Shown piece by piece: positions 45,981 through 55,700 of a stretch of 64,000 nt of DNA. Both the position numbers and the translations under genes were made by a program. Each line of letters opens with the position of its first letter. Positions within the stretch are counted from its first letter, which is position 1. The stretch is from Pontibacter mucosus. GTDB taxonomy: Bacteria > Bacteroidota > Bacteroidia > Cytophagales > Hymenobacteraceae. The notes below the pieces were generated by a model, which worked only from the letters and a program-made list of their open reading frames with translations, was not told the origin of the DNA and made no database searches. Where the stretch lies: contig NZ_QBKI01000005.1 of assembly GCF_003054055.1 (NCBI RefSeq), forward strand, positions 124,001-188,000, given 5' to 3'.

Positions 45981-46865
45981 TTACTCCTCTACAAAGGCGA
46001 TAACCGTGGCCACGCCACGCTCTCCGGCATGGTCAAACTTCTTATTGTCGCAGGGGTAATTGACCACGCCGCGGTTGCGGAGCCAGGCCGTGGAGGAGCC
46101 GCCGCCGTCCAGGTTCATGGCCTCTACGCAGCCCAGTGAGTGCATTACGGTGGCTAGCTCCTCAGTGGTCATGCCGTGTGCCTCTGAAAACCTGCCGTCC
46201 ACTACCACCGCAATCAGCCGGTTATCGGCCGTAAGCCCGATGGCAGTTCTGGGGTGGCGGTTGGTGTTGAAAACCTCCTGCACCTGTGTTACCGGCTTGT
46301 CGTCATACACAAGCAGCGGTCCGGAGGTCAGCAGCGTATTGGCTTCGCTCAGCGAGTTCCAGCCTGCGGCCGGCTTCTTCTCAATCGAGATGGTTCCGTC
46401 CGCCGCTATAGCAAAGCCCGCGTTCTCGCGGTACGGGGTAAAACCGCTCCGGGTGGTGTTGATGACCTGACCATCTTTCTTAAAGAAGACCGTGGAGCCT
46501 CCCTTCGAGGTATCGAAGTATGAACCGTTGATAGCTGCGGCAGCCCGCACACGGGCGGCGCCCTCGCTTGTCTTCAGGAACCCCGACGTCACATAAGGCA
46601 TGTCCACCTTCAGTTTTTCGTCTTTCAGGTCGATTTCCAGGATGGTAATGCTTTGGTTGGAGCTGAAAAGGTCTTTGAAGTGCTTATACTTCCAGACGAT
46701 GGACTCCGATACTTTGCGTGTTTCCCAAGTCGCGCTGGCCAGCTGTTCGGCTACGGTTTTGGGCGCCTCAACAACAGGAGGCGTGTTATCGGGCGTTACC
46801 TCGTCTTTTGAGCACCCGGCCAACAGCATGGCCGGGAGCAGTAATAGGGCTAAAAGCTTTTTCAT
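45981..46865 (-). CDS. Phosphodiester glycosidase (NAGPA-domain) lipoprotein
   Basis: A 294-residue lipoprotein (lipobox LAGC) with the NAGPA domain named after the human enzyme that removes GlcNAc from mannose-6-phosphate-GlcNAc diesters. Diagnostic blocks are AAINGSYFDTSKGGSTVFFKKDG near 112, LLTSGPLLVYDD near 180, HPRTAIGLTADNRLIAVVVDGR near 205 and the C-terminal CVEAMNLDGGGSSTAWLRN near 247. Bacterial members cleave sugar-1-phosphodiester bonds in phosphoglycans or lipid-linked glycans. Its place in the SusCD operon suggests the imported glycan contains sugar phosphodiesters. Confidence 0.92.
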   Translation of the reverse strand: MKKLLALLLLPAMLLAGCSKDEVTPDNTPPVVEAPKTVAEQLASATWETRKVSESIVWKYKHFKDLFSSNQSITILEIDLKDEKLKVDMPYVTSGFLKTSEGAARVRAAAAINGSYFDTSKGGSTVFFKKDGQVINTTRSGFTPYRENAGFAIAADGTISIEKKPAAGWNSLSEANTLLTSGPLLVYDDKPVTQVQEVFNTNRHPRTAIGLTADNRLIAVVVDGRFSEAHGMTTEELATVMHSLGCVEAMNLDGGGSSTAWLRNRGVVNYPCDNKKFDHAGERGVATVIAFVEE

Positions 46866-46906
46866 ATGCGATTCTTAAGCGATGTTGAATTCCAGCGTGC
46901 AGCGGT

Positions 46907-48154
46907 TTATTTCTTCCCAAGTATACTTTCCGGCCACGCTACTTCGATGTTTTTCGGGTAGCCCGGCTCTACTTTCATACTTCCCTCCAGCGAGATGACC
47001 ACAAATTCTTTCCCCCGGAACAAGTATACTTTGTTCTCACGGCTGTTGTAGTCGGCTGCGTCCAGGTTACCGCTTCCCCAGGCAAAAGGCCAATCGCCAA
47101 CCAGCGTGCTGATTGGCTGTGGTTCTCCTGCCCCTTTGTTTTGGCCTGCCGGTACCTGCAGGTACTCCTCCCCTTTAAAGAGGAAAACCGCTTTGCTTTT
47201 CGGGTGAAAGAAGGCAGCATCGAGGTAGCCGTTGTGCCAATGAGTGGGCAGGTTTTTCACCAGGTCGGTCAGTGGTTTGGGGTAGCCGGCATCCAGCGTT
47301 TTGGCTTCCGGAGAGAAGCGGGCATACTCCGTTCCTTTGAAGATGTAGACTTTCTTATCACTGCTGTTAAAGTAGGCGGCGTCTACCTCACCCGCCCAGG
47401 CAGCGGGAAGGGCAGGCAAGGCTTGAGTTGTTTTTTCAACACTTCCACTACCAGATTTTCCTGTGCTTTCTACATACACCAGGTCGTTTATCAGGCGATA
47501 GGTCGTGTGCTCGCGCTTCTTTTTGTTTTCCACTGTAAAGCCGGCGCCTACCATTGGCCAGAGCGCTTTGGCCACATACTCCCCGCTCTTCACCTCCGGG
47601 TCAAAGATGTTCGTGTAGTTCACCTTGTCGGTGTTTTTCGGAAGAATGCCGCCTTCGATGTGGTACACGGCTGTCACGCCGTCGTTGGCTGTGAAGCGAG
47701 CTGCCACCGGAATAGCGTGCCAGTGGTTGGAGACCACGTAAAGCTTGTCGCCGGGTCTGATGACTTTGGTGCCGTCGGCCTTCCGCAGCAGCCTACTGTA
47801 AGTATAATTCTGCACCGTGGTTTTGGATTTCTCCTCTTCGAAGATAATCTCTGCCGGTACGCCCTTGGCTACCAACAGCTCCTTCATTTCAGAGGCTTCG
47901 CAGATTCTAGACTGATGCGCGGCACACCCACCCGACACCACAATGTAATCGAATGACGGGGAGGCGGCGAAGAGCCGATAGCCAATTTCTACCCTTTCTA
48001 CCAGTGTATTTCGGTCAGCAGAGCCTAAAATAAGCATGCCGTTCCGCTGGGCGGCAGGCTGTTGCTGCGCCACGGCCTGCAGGCTGATAACTTGTATGGC
48101 CAAAAGTATAAATACCCACCCTAAGGGTAGCTTTCCGAGGATTCCGTTTCTCAT
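46907..48154 (-). CDS. DUF218 (YdcF/ElyC) domain fused to hemopexin-like repeats
   Basis: Exported protein of 415 residues (signal LGWVFILLAIQVISLQAVAQ). Residues ~38-215 form a DUF218/YdcF-like domain: MLILGSADRNTLVERVEIGYRL, YIVVSGGCAAHQSRICEASEMKELLVAKGVP, then TTVQNYTYSRLL and VVSNHWHAIPVAARF. Residues ~250-410 are three hemopexin-type blades: VDAAYFNSSDKKVYIFKGTEYARF, LDAAFFHPKSKAVFLFKGEEYLQV and LDAADYNSRENKVYLFRGKEFVVI, each with the DAAxF start and F-x-G-x-E/K-Y/F end. This pairing is unusual. DUF218 proteins are tied to envelope polysaccharide metabolism; the hemopexin part may bind glycan, metal or protein. Confidence 0.82.
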   Translation of the reverse strand: MRNGILGKLPLGWVFILLAIQVISLQAVAQQQPAAQRNGMLILGSADRNTLVERVEIGYRLFAASPSFDYIVVSGGCAAHQSRICEASEMKELLVAKGVPAEIIFEEEKSKTTVQNYTYSRLLRKADGTKVIRPGDKLYVVSNHWHAIPVAARFTANDGVTAVYHIEGGILPKNTDKVNYTNIFDPEVKSGEYVAKALWPMVGAGFTVENKKKREHTTYRLINDLVYVESTGKSGSGSVEKTTQALPALPAAWAGEVDAAYFNSSDKKVYIFKGTEYARFSPEAKTLDAGYPKPLTDLVKNLPTHWHNGYLDAAFFHPKSKAVFLFKGEEYLQVPAGQNKGAGEPQPISTLVGDWPFAWGSGNLDAADYNSRENKVYLFRGKEFVVISLEGSMKVEPGYPKNIEVAWPESILGKK

Positions 48155-48256
48155 AATACGCTCTTATTTTTACACAAAAAGGTGCCGGGTTTTGGCAACC
48201 GCAGCACCTATACTTTCTACATGCCCTCCGTCAAGAAAACGTAGCGCACCAAGTAT

Positions 48257-48298
48257 AAAAAGTATGGGGAGTATAAAGTATAACTCCCCATACTTTTT
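48257..48298 (-). terminator. 16-base-pair terminator after the beta-helix gene
   Basis: Perfect stem AAAAAGTATGGGGAGT / ACTCCCCATACTTTTT around the loop ATAAAGTATA. AAGTAT words occur in both arms and the loop. It would separate the first four or five operon genes from the downstream ones. Confidence 0.85.
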
Positions 48299-48304
48299 AA
48301 GTAA

Positions 48305-49990
48305 TTAGTTGCCGCCAGTTAGCGCGCCCATGGTGCGCAAGCCGGAGCGGCTCTTATGCTGCTGATCCTTCGTAATCAGGCCGCTTTCCACGGCTGGGTT
48401 AAGGCTGCTGCCCAACCTTGTCAGGTCGTCTGCGTTCATGCCATGCTGCAGGGCAGGGTTGTTCTCCCCTACCGGCACATAGGCCTCCGTTAACATAGTG
48501 CCCGCGCTGAAGCTGGTTCCGTCGATAGCCTCCCCATTTGCGTCGTAGGCTATACTTCCCAGCACCGAGGACTGTACTACCGGCGCTGGCGCTTCAGCTT
48601 CATACACATCCACATCCGGCCCGTCGCCTTTCTGCGTGTTGCCCGATACGATAGAGTTGTAGATGCTCACCTTGTTCACGCCCGCTCTTCTGTAAATACC
48701 GCCGCCAGGTCCGGCGATGGCGTTACCGGTGATGGTGGTGTTCACAATCGTTGCCTCGTTGTCCTGGTATAGCATCACGCCACCTCCCCCGTTGGCAGAG
48801 GTACTGGTGTTGCCGTAGATGAGGCAGTTTATCAGCAAGCCTTTCGAGTTTTGGCGGATATAGTAAGCGGCACCATAAGAGCGGCCCTTGTTATCGGCGA
48901 TAACAGCGTTATACATGTTCACCGTGGCCTCCGGGTAACCGTGCACGCCTGCGGCTGTTCCACCCGAGTTACCTATCACCTCCGTGTCGTAGATGTTGGC
49001 CACAGACTCGCTGATCCATACGCCACCGGCATTGCCAGCTGAGCTGTTGTTGTTAATCTTGCTTCTGTGGATGGTGACCACCGAGCCGCCGAAAGCGTAC
49101 AGGCCAGCCACGTTCTTATCAGAGTTATTATCCACAATCTCAGTGTCCAGGATGTCTACCACGGCGTTACCGATGGTGATGCCCCCGCCATAGTCTCTCC
49201 GGAAGTTTATTCCGTTAATCCTGGCGGAAGTAGTAGGCACACCAGCCTTACCTTCTGTAATTTTCAGGCCCTCCAGCACTACTTTCTGGCCTTCTGTTTT
49301 CGGTGCCGACACGGTTACCACGTGATAGGCCACGCCGCCGCCGGAAAGAATGGTTTTGTACTGTTGCGGATTTGCCTCTGTGCCTTCTGTGGCATCAGCC
49401 GGATAGCCTCCTTTTAAGCGAACATACTTGCTGATTTCGAAAGTCACGTCGCCTGCATCTGCTGCCTCACCACCGGTTACGGTTACAGTCGGAGTATAAA
49501 CTCCCTCTGCGATGTGGATGGTGTTGCCGCTCACCGCGATGGCCAGCGCGTTCTCCAGGCTGGTGGCCTCGTCCCAGGAGTAACCTTCTCCGGTGCCGCC
49601 CACCTTCACGTAGATGTCATCCCGGTTGCCGGCTTCCTGCGTTACCACGATTTCCTGCTGCGTTACGCCGTTTGCTGTTACCATAATTTTGCCGGTTCGC
49701 TCGTCGTCGTCGTTTTCCTGCACCGTGAAAGAGAGGCTAACCTTACCTTTCTCGCCAGCGGTCTGCTCCAGGCTGATCCAATCCACGTCGGCCGCTGCCT
49801 GCCAGGCTTGGTTGGTCAGGAAAACGATGGTGTGTTTGCTGCTGGTGTTTGCCACGGAGAAAGCCTCGTTCTCCAGAAACAGCTTGGGCTCAAAATCCTC
49901 TTCGTCCTTCTTACAGCCCGCCACCGCGATAAGTAAAAAGGCAGCCAGGAAGAACCGCGTGATATAACTGAATTGTCGTATTCTGTTCAT
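48305..49990 (-). CDS. BACON and right-handed beta-helix surface lipoprotein
   Basis: A 561-residue lipoprotein (lipobox VAGC, then KKDEED, a surface-export-like acidic patch). Residues ~38-125 match a BACON domain (FLENEAFSVANTSSKHTIVFLTNQAWQ... ending EIVVTQEAG). From ~130 on, a parallel beta-helix typical of pectate-lyase-fold proteins carries repeats such as VVDILDTEIVDNNSDKNVAG, VVTIHRSKINNNSSAGNAGG and ANIYDTEVIGNSGG. Catalytic residues are not identifiable. It could be a glycan-binding protein or a polysaccharide lyase/hydrolase of this fold. It sits within the SusCD operon. Confidence 0.85.
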   Translation of the reverse strand: MNRIRQFSYITRFFLAAFLLIAVAGCKKDEEDFEPKLFLENEAFSVANTSSKHTIVFLTNQAWQAAADVDWISLEQTAGEKGKVSLSFTVQENDDDERTGKIMVTANGVTQQEIVVTQEAGNRDDIYVKVGGTGEGYSWDEATSLENALAIAVSGNTIHIAEGVYTPTVTVTGGEAADAGDVTFEISKYVRLKGGYPADATEGTEANPQQYKTILSGGGVAYHVVTVSAPKTEGQKVVLEGLKITEGKAGVPTTSARINGINFRRDYGGGITIGNAVVDILDTEIVDNNSDKNVAGLYAFGGSVVTIHRSKINNNSSAGNAGGVWISESVANIYDTEVIGNSGGTAAGVHGYPEATVNMYNAVIADNKGRSYGAAYYIRQNSKGLLINCLIYGNTSTSANGGGGVMLYQDNEATIVNTTITGNAIAGPGGGIYRRAGVNKVSIYNSIVSGNTQKGDGPDVDVYEAEAPAPVVQSSVLGSIAYDANGEAIDGTSFSAGTMLTEAYVPVGENNPALQHGMNADDLTRLGSSLNPAVESGLITKDQQHKSRSGLRTMGALTGGN

Positions 49991-50051
49991 GGTTGATGCT
50001 GGTTTTTAGCTATGGCGCCAGCGGGACGGGTCTGCCCCGCCGGCACCTTGC

Positions 50052-51014
50052 TTATTTGCTGTTGATATAATTGGTATAAAGCGACTGGTAGCACGCGGCA
50101 AAGTCCTTCTCATCCTCAAAGGCGCTCTCGTACATAAACGGTCCGGTATACTTTACCTCCTCCAGAGCCGCCAGAATGGCGTTCCAGTTGTTCTTGCCCT
50201 CTCCGGTGCACGGGAAGAAGTGGTTCTCGGCCGCCCCGGTGCCATCGGCAATGTGCACCGTTTTCAGGCGGCTGCCCATGGCCTTGATCAGGTTCTCGGG
50301 GTTTTTGATGTGGTTCATGTCGATGGCCGAGTAAATGGTCTTGGGCAGTCTCTGAAAGATTTCCACCGTCTCCTCCACGGTGCGCATCAGGGGACGCTCC
50401 CGGCCATTGCTGGCCAATAGCTCTGGCCCGAGCATGTTCTCCAGCACCATGGTGGCGTTTATACTTTGCACCGCCTTGTCGAGCTCCGTAGCCGACTTGA
50501 TCAGCTGGCTTTTGCGTCTGTCGCGCTCGTTAAGGCCCAGGTAGTAGCTCGGGTGGAAAAGTATAATCTGCGGCTCCAGGATCTTCAGGAAGCCGATGAG
50601 CTTCTTGTGCTTGGCCACTACATCCAGCCTGGCTTCCTCGTCGAGAAGAGAGAGGTCAATGTTCTGGCCGAAAGGCATGTGCACCGACCATACTTTAATG
50701 CCGGCCGCATCCGCTGCTTTCTTCGCTTCCGTCAGCCGCTTGACGATCTCCTCGTCGGAAAGCTTGAAGTTTCTGTTTCCGTCCAGGAAGAGGCCCATCC
50801 CCGAAGCTTCCACATAGCTCACTCCCACCGATTTAGCGTATGTAAGTTTTTCGGCTGTGAAGTTGCCGATGGCCAAGCCATAGCCAATTTTCAGGGGCGC
50901 TACCGGGTCTTCTTTCGAGGGTTGCTCCGGCGCGGGCTCATCTTTTCCCGAGTCGCAGGCGCTGAAGCTGAGAAAACAGGCAAGTAGTATTGTTAACATT
51001 TCGGTTCTTTTCAT
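50052..51014 (-). CDS. TIM-barrel sugar isomerase/epimerase-like lipoprotein
   Basis: The ATG at 51014 gives a 320-residue lipoprotein (MKRTEMLTILLACFLSFSAC, lipobox FSAC), directly behind susD. The domain is the xylose isomerase-like TIM barrel (AP endonuclease 2 family): strands IGYGLAIGNF, VSYVEASGMGLFL, IKVWSVHMPFG, QIILFHPSYY, TMVLENML, YSAIDMNH and LKTVHIADG. Metal ligands are plausible in E (LENM), D-x-N-H and H-x-A-D. A secreted member next to SusCD would epimerise or isomerise a released sugar or act on a sugar-phosphate. The precise reaction is unknown. Confidence 0.85.
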   Translation of the reverse strand: MKRTEMLTILLACFLSFSACDSGKDEPAPEQPSKEDPVAPLKIGYGLAIGNFTAEKLTYAKSVGVSYVEASGMGLFLDGNRNFKLSDEEIVKRLTEAKKAADAAGIKVWSVHMPFGQNIDLSLLDEEARLDVVAKHKKLIGFLKILEPQIILFHPSYYLGLNERDRRKSQLIKSATELDKAVQSINATMVLENMLGPELLASNGRERPLMRTVEETVEIFQRLPKTIYSAIDMNHIKNPENLIKAMGSRLKTVHIADGTGAAENHFFPCTGEGKNNWNAILAALEEVKYTGPFMYESAFEDEKDFAACYQSLYTNYINSK

Positions 51015-51027
51015 GGGTGTGAAATTC

Positions 51028-52764
51028 TTACTCCCAGTTCGGGTTTTGCACCAGGTTCTCATTCAGCCGCAGGTCCTCGATCGGCAGCGGGTAATAGTAA
51101 TCCCGGTTTTCGTCGAAGTAACCACCCAACTGGAAAGGATTCAGGTAGCCAGAGGTGCCGTTGGTTAAAGGCCGCTGCTGTACGTTGATGATGGTGGAGG
51201 CCTCTTTTGGCGCGCCGGAGGCATTGCCATCGTGCAGGTACACATCGGCTTTGCCGTCGTTGTTGAAGTCGTGCGCGCCCAGGCGGGAGAAGTAGATGCC
51301 TACCATCGGCTGCTCAATCTTTTTGCCTTCCTTCCAGCGCATCAAATCATCCCAGCGGTGCCCTTCGTTGAAGAGCTCAATCCTACGCTCCCGGCGAATC
51401 TCCAGAATCACGCCCTTGTTAGCTCCGGCGTCCACGTTCGGATACATAGCAGCCAGGTAGGAGTCGGGGTAGGCGTTGGCCTGTGCCAGGTTGAGGTGCG
51501 GCATGCCTACCCTGTCTCTGAGCTTGTTGATGCTGATATCCAGGTCCTGCTGCGTCAGGGTGCCCAGCTCGGCTTTGGCTTCCGCATAAACCAACAAGGC
51601 CTCGGCATAGCGGAAGATGATGATATCGTAGTAAGAGGCGGTCCACTGGTCTTTGGCAGGCAAGGCCTTGATGACCCTGTAACCTGTGGTGGTACCATTC
51701 AGGTTTACCGGCTCAGGGGTGCTCTCACCGTATACTGTAAAGTTCGGCCCGGCGGTGGTCTGCGTCAGACGGGGGTCGCGGTTCTGCATCTCCTCGTAAA
51801 ACTCCATGGTTTCATACCCGGGCTGGTCCGTGAACCGGCTGCCGTCCTTCATCAGATAGCTGTTTATCACGTCCTTGGTGATGCCCCAGGCCCCCATGGT
51901 GGGAGCCGTCATCAGGTAACCCAGGTTGTGCTGCCCCAGGTCCGACTCAAAGTCTCTGGCCAGGATGGTCTCGGTGGGGTCCTGGTTGTTTCTGGCAAAC
52001 AGCTCGCGGTAGGCTCCATTGGCTCCTCCGGCGGTAAACAACCTGTAAGCACCTGAGTTAATCAGCTCCTGGGAGGCGGCGGCGGCTTGCTGCAGCAGCT
52101 CCTCATAATCTCCCAGCCCGTGGTATTTCCTGTAGGTGCCCTCATGCAGCGCGATGCGTGCTTTCAGAAGCAGGGCGGTATATTTGGTAATGCGGTTCAG
52201 CTTCACCTCCGCCGGAATGTTGGCGATGGCAAAGTCGATATCGGCCATCACCGAATCAATCACCAGCTTGCGCGAATCGCGGGCCTTGTACAGGTCAGAG
52301 TCTCCGGCCTCCAGCACCTTGCCATACCACGGCACATCCCCGAAGCGCTTCACCTTATCGAAATAGAAGTGCGCCCGGAAGAAGCGGGCGATGCCGCCAT
52401 AATGGCGCTTGGCTGCCTCGTCGGGAACACGGTGGTAGTTCTCCAGGAAGAAGTTAATCTTGCGCAGGTTGCCCCACGACCAGCCCCCGCTGCCACGGGT
52501 GGTAGGCACGATGCGGTTGCCCCGCACCCTGTCTGCCGCAATCAGGGGCACAATGTTATCCGAGGAGGCGTCGTCGCTGTACACCCCGGTGGTGGGCAGC
52601 ATGGTGTAGAAATCGTTCGTAGCTACCTCCAGGTCCGTGGCGGTTTTGAAGAAGAAGTCCGCATCCACCTTGTCTTTTGGTGGCTTGTCAAGGAACTCTT
52701 TCTCACAACCGGTGAAGAGAAGGGCTATGGAAGCGAAAACGGAAGCAATGTATATTCTTTTCAT
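51028..52764 (-). CDS. SusD/RagB family nutrient-binding lipoprotein
   Basis: Surface lipoprotein of 578 residues (lipobox FTGC, then EKEFLDKPPKDKVDADFFFKTATDLEVA, the classic SusD opening). TPR-like SusD helices follow, and the C-terminal block IRRERRIELFNEGHRWDDLMRWKEGK near residue 465 is diagnostic. It forms the lid of the SusC transporter and captures the glycan at the surface. It starts 27 bases after the susC stop, so the pair is co-transcribed. Confidence 0.97.
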   Translation of the reverse strand: MKRIYIASVFASIALLFTGCEKEFLDKPPKDKVDADFFFKTATDLEVATNDFYTMLPTTGVYSDDASSDNIVPLIAADRVRGNRIVPTTRGSGGWSWGNLRKINFFLENYHRVPDEAAKRHYGGIARFFRAHFYFDKVKRFGDVPWYGKVLEAGDSDLYKARDSRKLVIDSVMADIDFAIANIPAEVKLNRITKYTALLLKARIALHEGTYRKYHGLGDYEELLQQAAAASQELINSGAYRLFTAGGANGAYRELFARNNQDPTETILARDFESDLGQHNLGYLMTAPTMGAWGITKDVINSYLMKDGSRFTDQPGYETMEFYEEMQNRDPRLTQTTAGPNFTVYGESTPEPVNLNGTTTGYRVIKALPAKDQWTASYYDIIIFRYAEALLVYAEAKAELGTLTQQDLDISINKLRDRVGMPHLNLAQANAYPDSYLAAMYPNVDAGANKGVILEIRRERRIELFNEGHRWDDLMRWKEGKKIEQPMVGIYFSRLGAHDFNNDGKADVYLHDGNASGAPKEASTIINVQQRPLTNGTSGYLNPFQLGGYFDENRDYYYPLPIEDLRLNENLVQNPNWE

Positions 52765-52790
52765 CTTTTATTAGAAATCATCAGGGTGAA

Positions 52791-55700
52791 TTATAGGGTC
52801 ACGTTGATGCCCAGCGAATAAGTTTTGCCCATTGGATAAGACCTTAGGTCGGCCCTGCCCACGGCGCTGCCCGGGTTAGAATAGTTGATGGCTGAACCTG
52901 CCTGCTCCGGATCGATATACTTGCTCAGGCCGCCGAAGCGCACCGTGAACAGGTTCTCCCCGCTAAAATATAGCCGCAGTTTTCGCACACTGATTTTGGA
53001 GGTCAGGGCCTCCGGCAATGTGTAGCCAAAGGTCAGGTTCTTCACGCGCATGTAGCCCACATTCTCCAGGTAATAGTCGTTCATCTCGTAGAGCGAGCGA
53101 CCGCTGTTCAGTGAGGCGTAGCCACGCTCGATCTGCGGGTATTTGCCAGGTCGTTCTGGTGTCCAGGCGTTGTCTACCAGGTCTTTGCGCAGGAAGGACA
53201 AGTATGGCCGCTGGTAAGTGCCCCAGTAGATGTCGCCGGTTGGGTACCAATTCTGCTTGGCTACGCCGGCACCGGCCACCGACAGGTCAAAGCCTTTCCA
53301 GTTGGCGCTTACATTAAAGCCAAATGGGAATTTTGGCATGGCGTTACCAATTGGCTGCAAGTCCCCGTGATCTTCCAGCGTATAGTTACCCCGGTCGATT
53401 CGCCCGTCACCGTCCACGTCCACATACTTGATGTCGCCGGCACGGAGCCTGTTCCAATCGTTGTTCTGCACCACGTTCAGGATGTAGTTGTACACGTTGC
53501 CAAGGCTGTTACCAGGGTTCACGAAAGAGTTCTGGTAAGCCTGAGCTTCCTCGTCCGTCTGGAACTGCCCGGCTACATGGTAGCCCCAGATCTGGCCCAA
53601 CTCCTGCCCTTCCCAGTACGTGCTCATCAGCCCGTTCGGGTTATCAAACTTAGTGATCACGCCTTTGAAGTTGGACACGCTGGCTGTGGCGCGAACCGAG
53701 AGAGGTGAGCCGCCCACGTCAAAGCTGTTATTGTAGCTCAGGCTGAAGTCAAAGCCCCTGTTGCGCAGGGAGGCCAGGTTCTCTCTTGGCTCCGCAGAAC
53801 CGAACACCCCCGGCAGCGGCGTGCCCGGCAGGTACATGTCCTCCGTTTTCTTCTCATACAAATCAATGGAGGCCATTAACTTATTCCGGAAGAAGCCCAG
53901 GTCAGCCCCGAAGTTGATGGTGCTGGTGGTTTCCCAGCTCACCACTTTTGGAAGCGGGCCGGGAGCGCTGGCATAGACAATTCTCTTTCCGGCGTCCAGC
54001 CAGTCAGAGTTGCCGATGCTCATGGTTTGCTGGAACGTGTTGGTGCTGATGTTCTGGTTACCCAATGAGCCGTAAGAAGCTCTCAGTTTGAAGAAGCTGA
54101 TGGCATTTTCCAGCGGCTGCCAGAAGTTCTCCTGGTTCACCTGCCAGCCCGCCGACACAGAGGGGAACAAACCCCATCTGCTCTCACTCGGGAAGCGGGA
54201 AGAGCCATCGTAGCGGGCGTTTACCTCCAGCAGGTACTTTCCGTCGTAATCATAGTTAAAGCGTCCGAAGTACCCCTGCACCGACCACAGTTCGGCAGAC
54301 CCATCGGCCGCCATCAGTTCAGTACCCAGGGCCAGATTGGCCAGGTCGCGTATCAGCAGGCCGCCCTGCTGCCCCATTATTCTGTCGCGTTCAAACTCCT
54401 CTTGGTTAAAACCGGCCATCAACTTAAAGTTATGCACATCGCTTAAAGTATGAGAATAAGTACTGTATGCGTTTAACGCTTTATAGTAGTCTCGCCAGCG
54501 GTACTCGTTTAGGCGGTTTACCCCCACAGTTTGCAGCTGCAGCCGTTGGCTGGTGAGCATCTGATACTCATTTAGGCGGTTGGTATTGGCCTGGTTGGTA
54601 ATGCGATTGCTGTAGTTAAAGTTAATGTCCAGGCCTTTGAGGGGCGTGGCCCGTGCGCGGAAAGTGTTTGTAAACTCCTCGATGTTAAGGCGCTGCCAGT
54701 TGTTGCCATCCTCCATAGCCGCAGGACCGCCCTGCCCGAAAACGTCTGTCGGGATGCCGTCAATCATGTTTGGCGCGAAAGGATAGAGTTGGTACCAGGT
54801 GGTGGTGCTCCAGATGCCACCGTAGCCATTGCGGAAGCCGCCATACTCCTCATCCTTCTCGTGGTTGAAGAGAACGTTGTTGGATAGCTCCAGCCACTTG
54901 GTAGGCTTAAAGCTGACGTTGGCCTTCAGGTTATACCTGTCCATGCCACCGTTGGCAATGTTGTTGATGTCTTCCCGCTCAAAAACCCTACCTGAGAGGT
55001 AGCCCTTTATCTTATCGGTCCCTCCGGATACGGAGATATTGTGCATGTTGGAGTACTGGTACTTCTTGAAGTGGTAATCATACCAGTTGGTGTTGTAGAA
55101 GAACTTATAGGTCCCGTTGGGCTGCAGCTCGTGGAAAGGCGCGATCTCGCCTCTGGACACCATGCGAATCGTTTCCCAGTCCAGGTCGTTGTAGCCGGTA
55201 TAGGTGGTTCCGTTATAGCCGAACAGGGCGGCATCCACTGTCTTGCCATATAGATAAGGGTCAGAGATAAAGTCCGTGCGGGTGGTAGGGGTGGTCCAGC
55301 CAAAGTTATTGGAGTAGTTCACCACCATATCGCCAGCCTCGCCTGTCTTGGTTGTAATCAGGATAACCCCGAAAGCACCCCGGGCGCCGTAGATTGCCGC
55401 AGAGGCCGCGTCCTTGAGCACCGTCACGCTTTCCACATCCTGTGGGTTCACGCGGGTGATGTCTCCCTCAATGCCATCGATGAGCACCAACGGCCCGCCG
55501 CCGTTGATGGAGTTAAAGCCCCTGATGTTGATGTCGGGCGTGGCTGTTGGGTCTCCCGAATTCACTTGTATGTTCAAACCGGGCAAGAGGCCCTGCAGGG
55601 AGCTGGTGATGTCATTGGCCGGGCGCAGGGCGATGTCCGAACCGCTCACCTGGTCCACGGCGCCGGTCAGGTTGGCTTTTTTCTGGGTACCGTAACCCAC

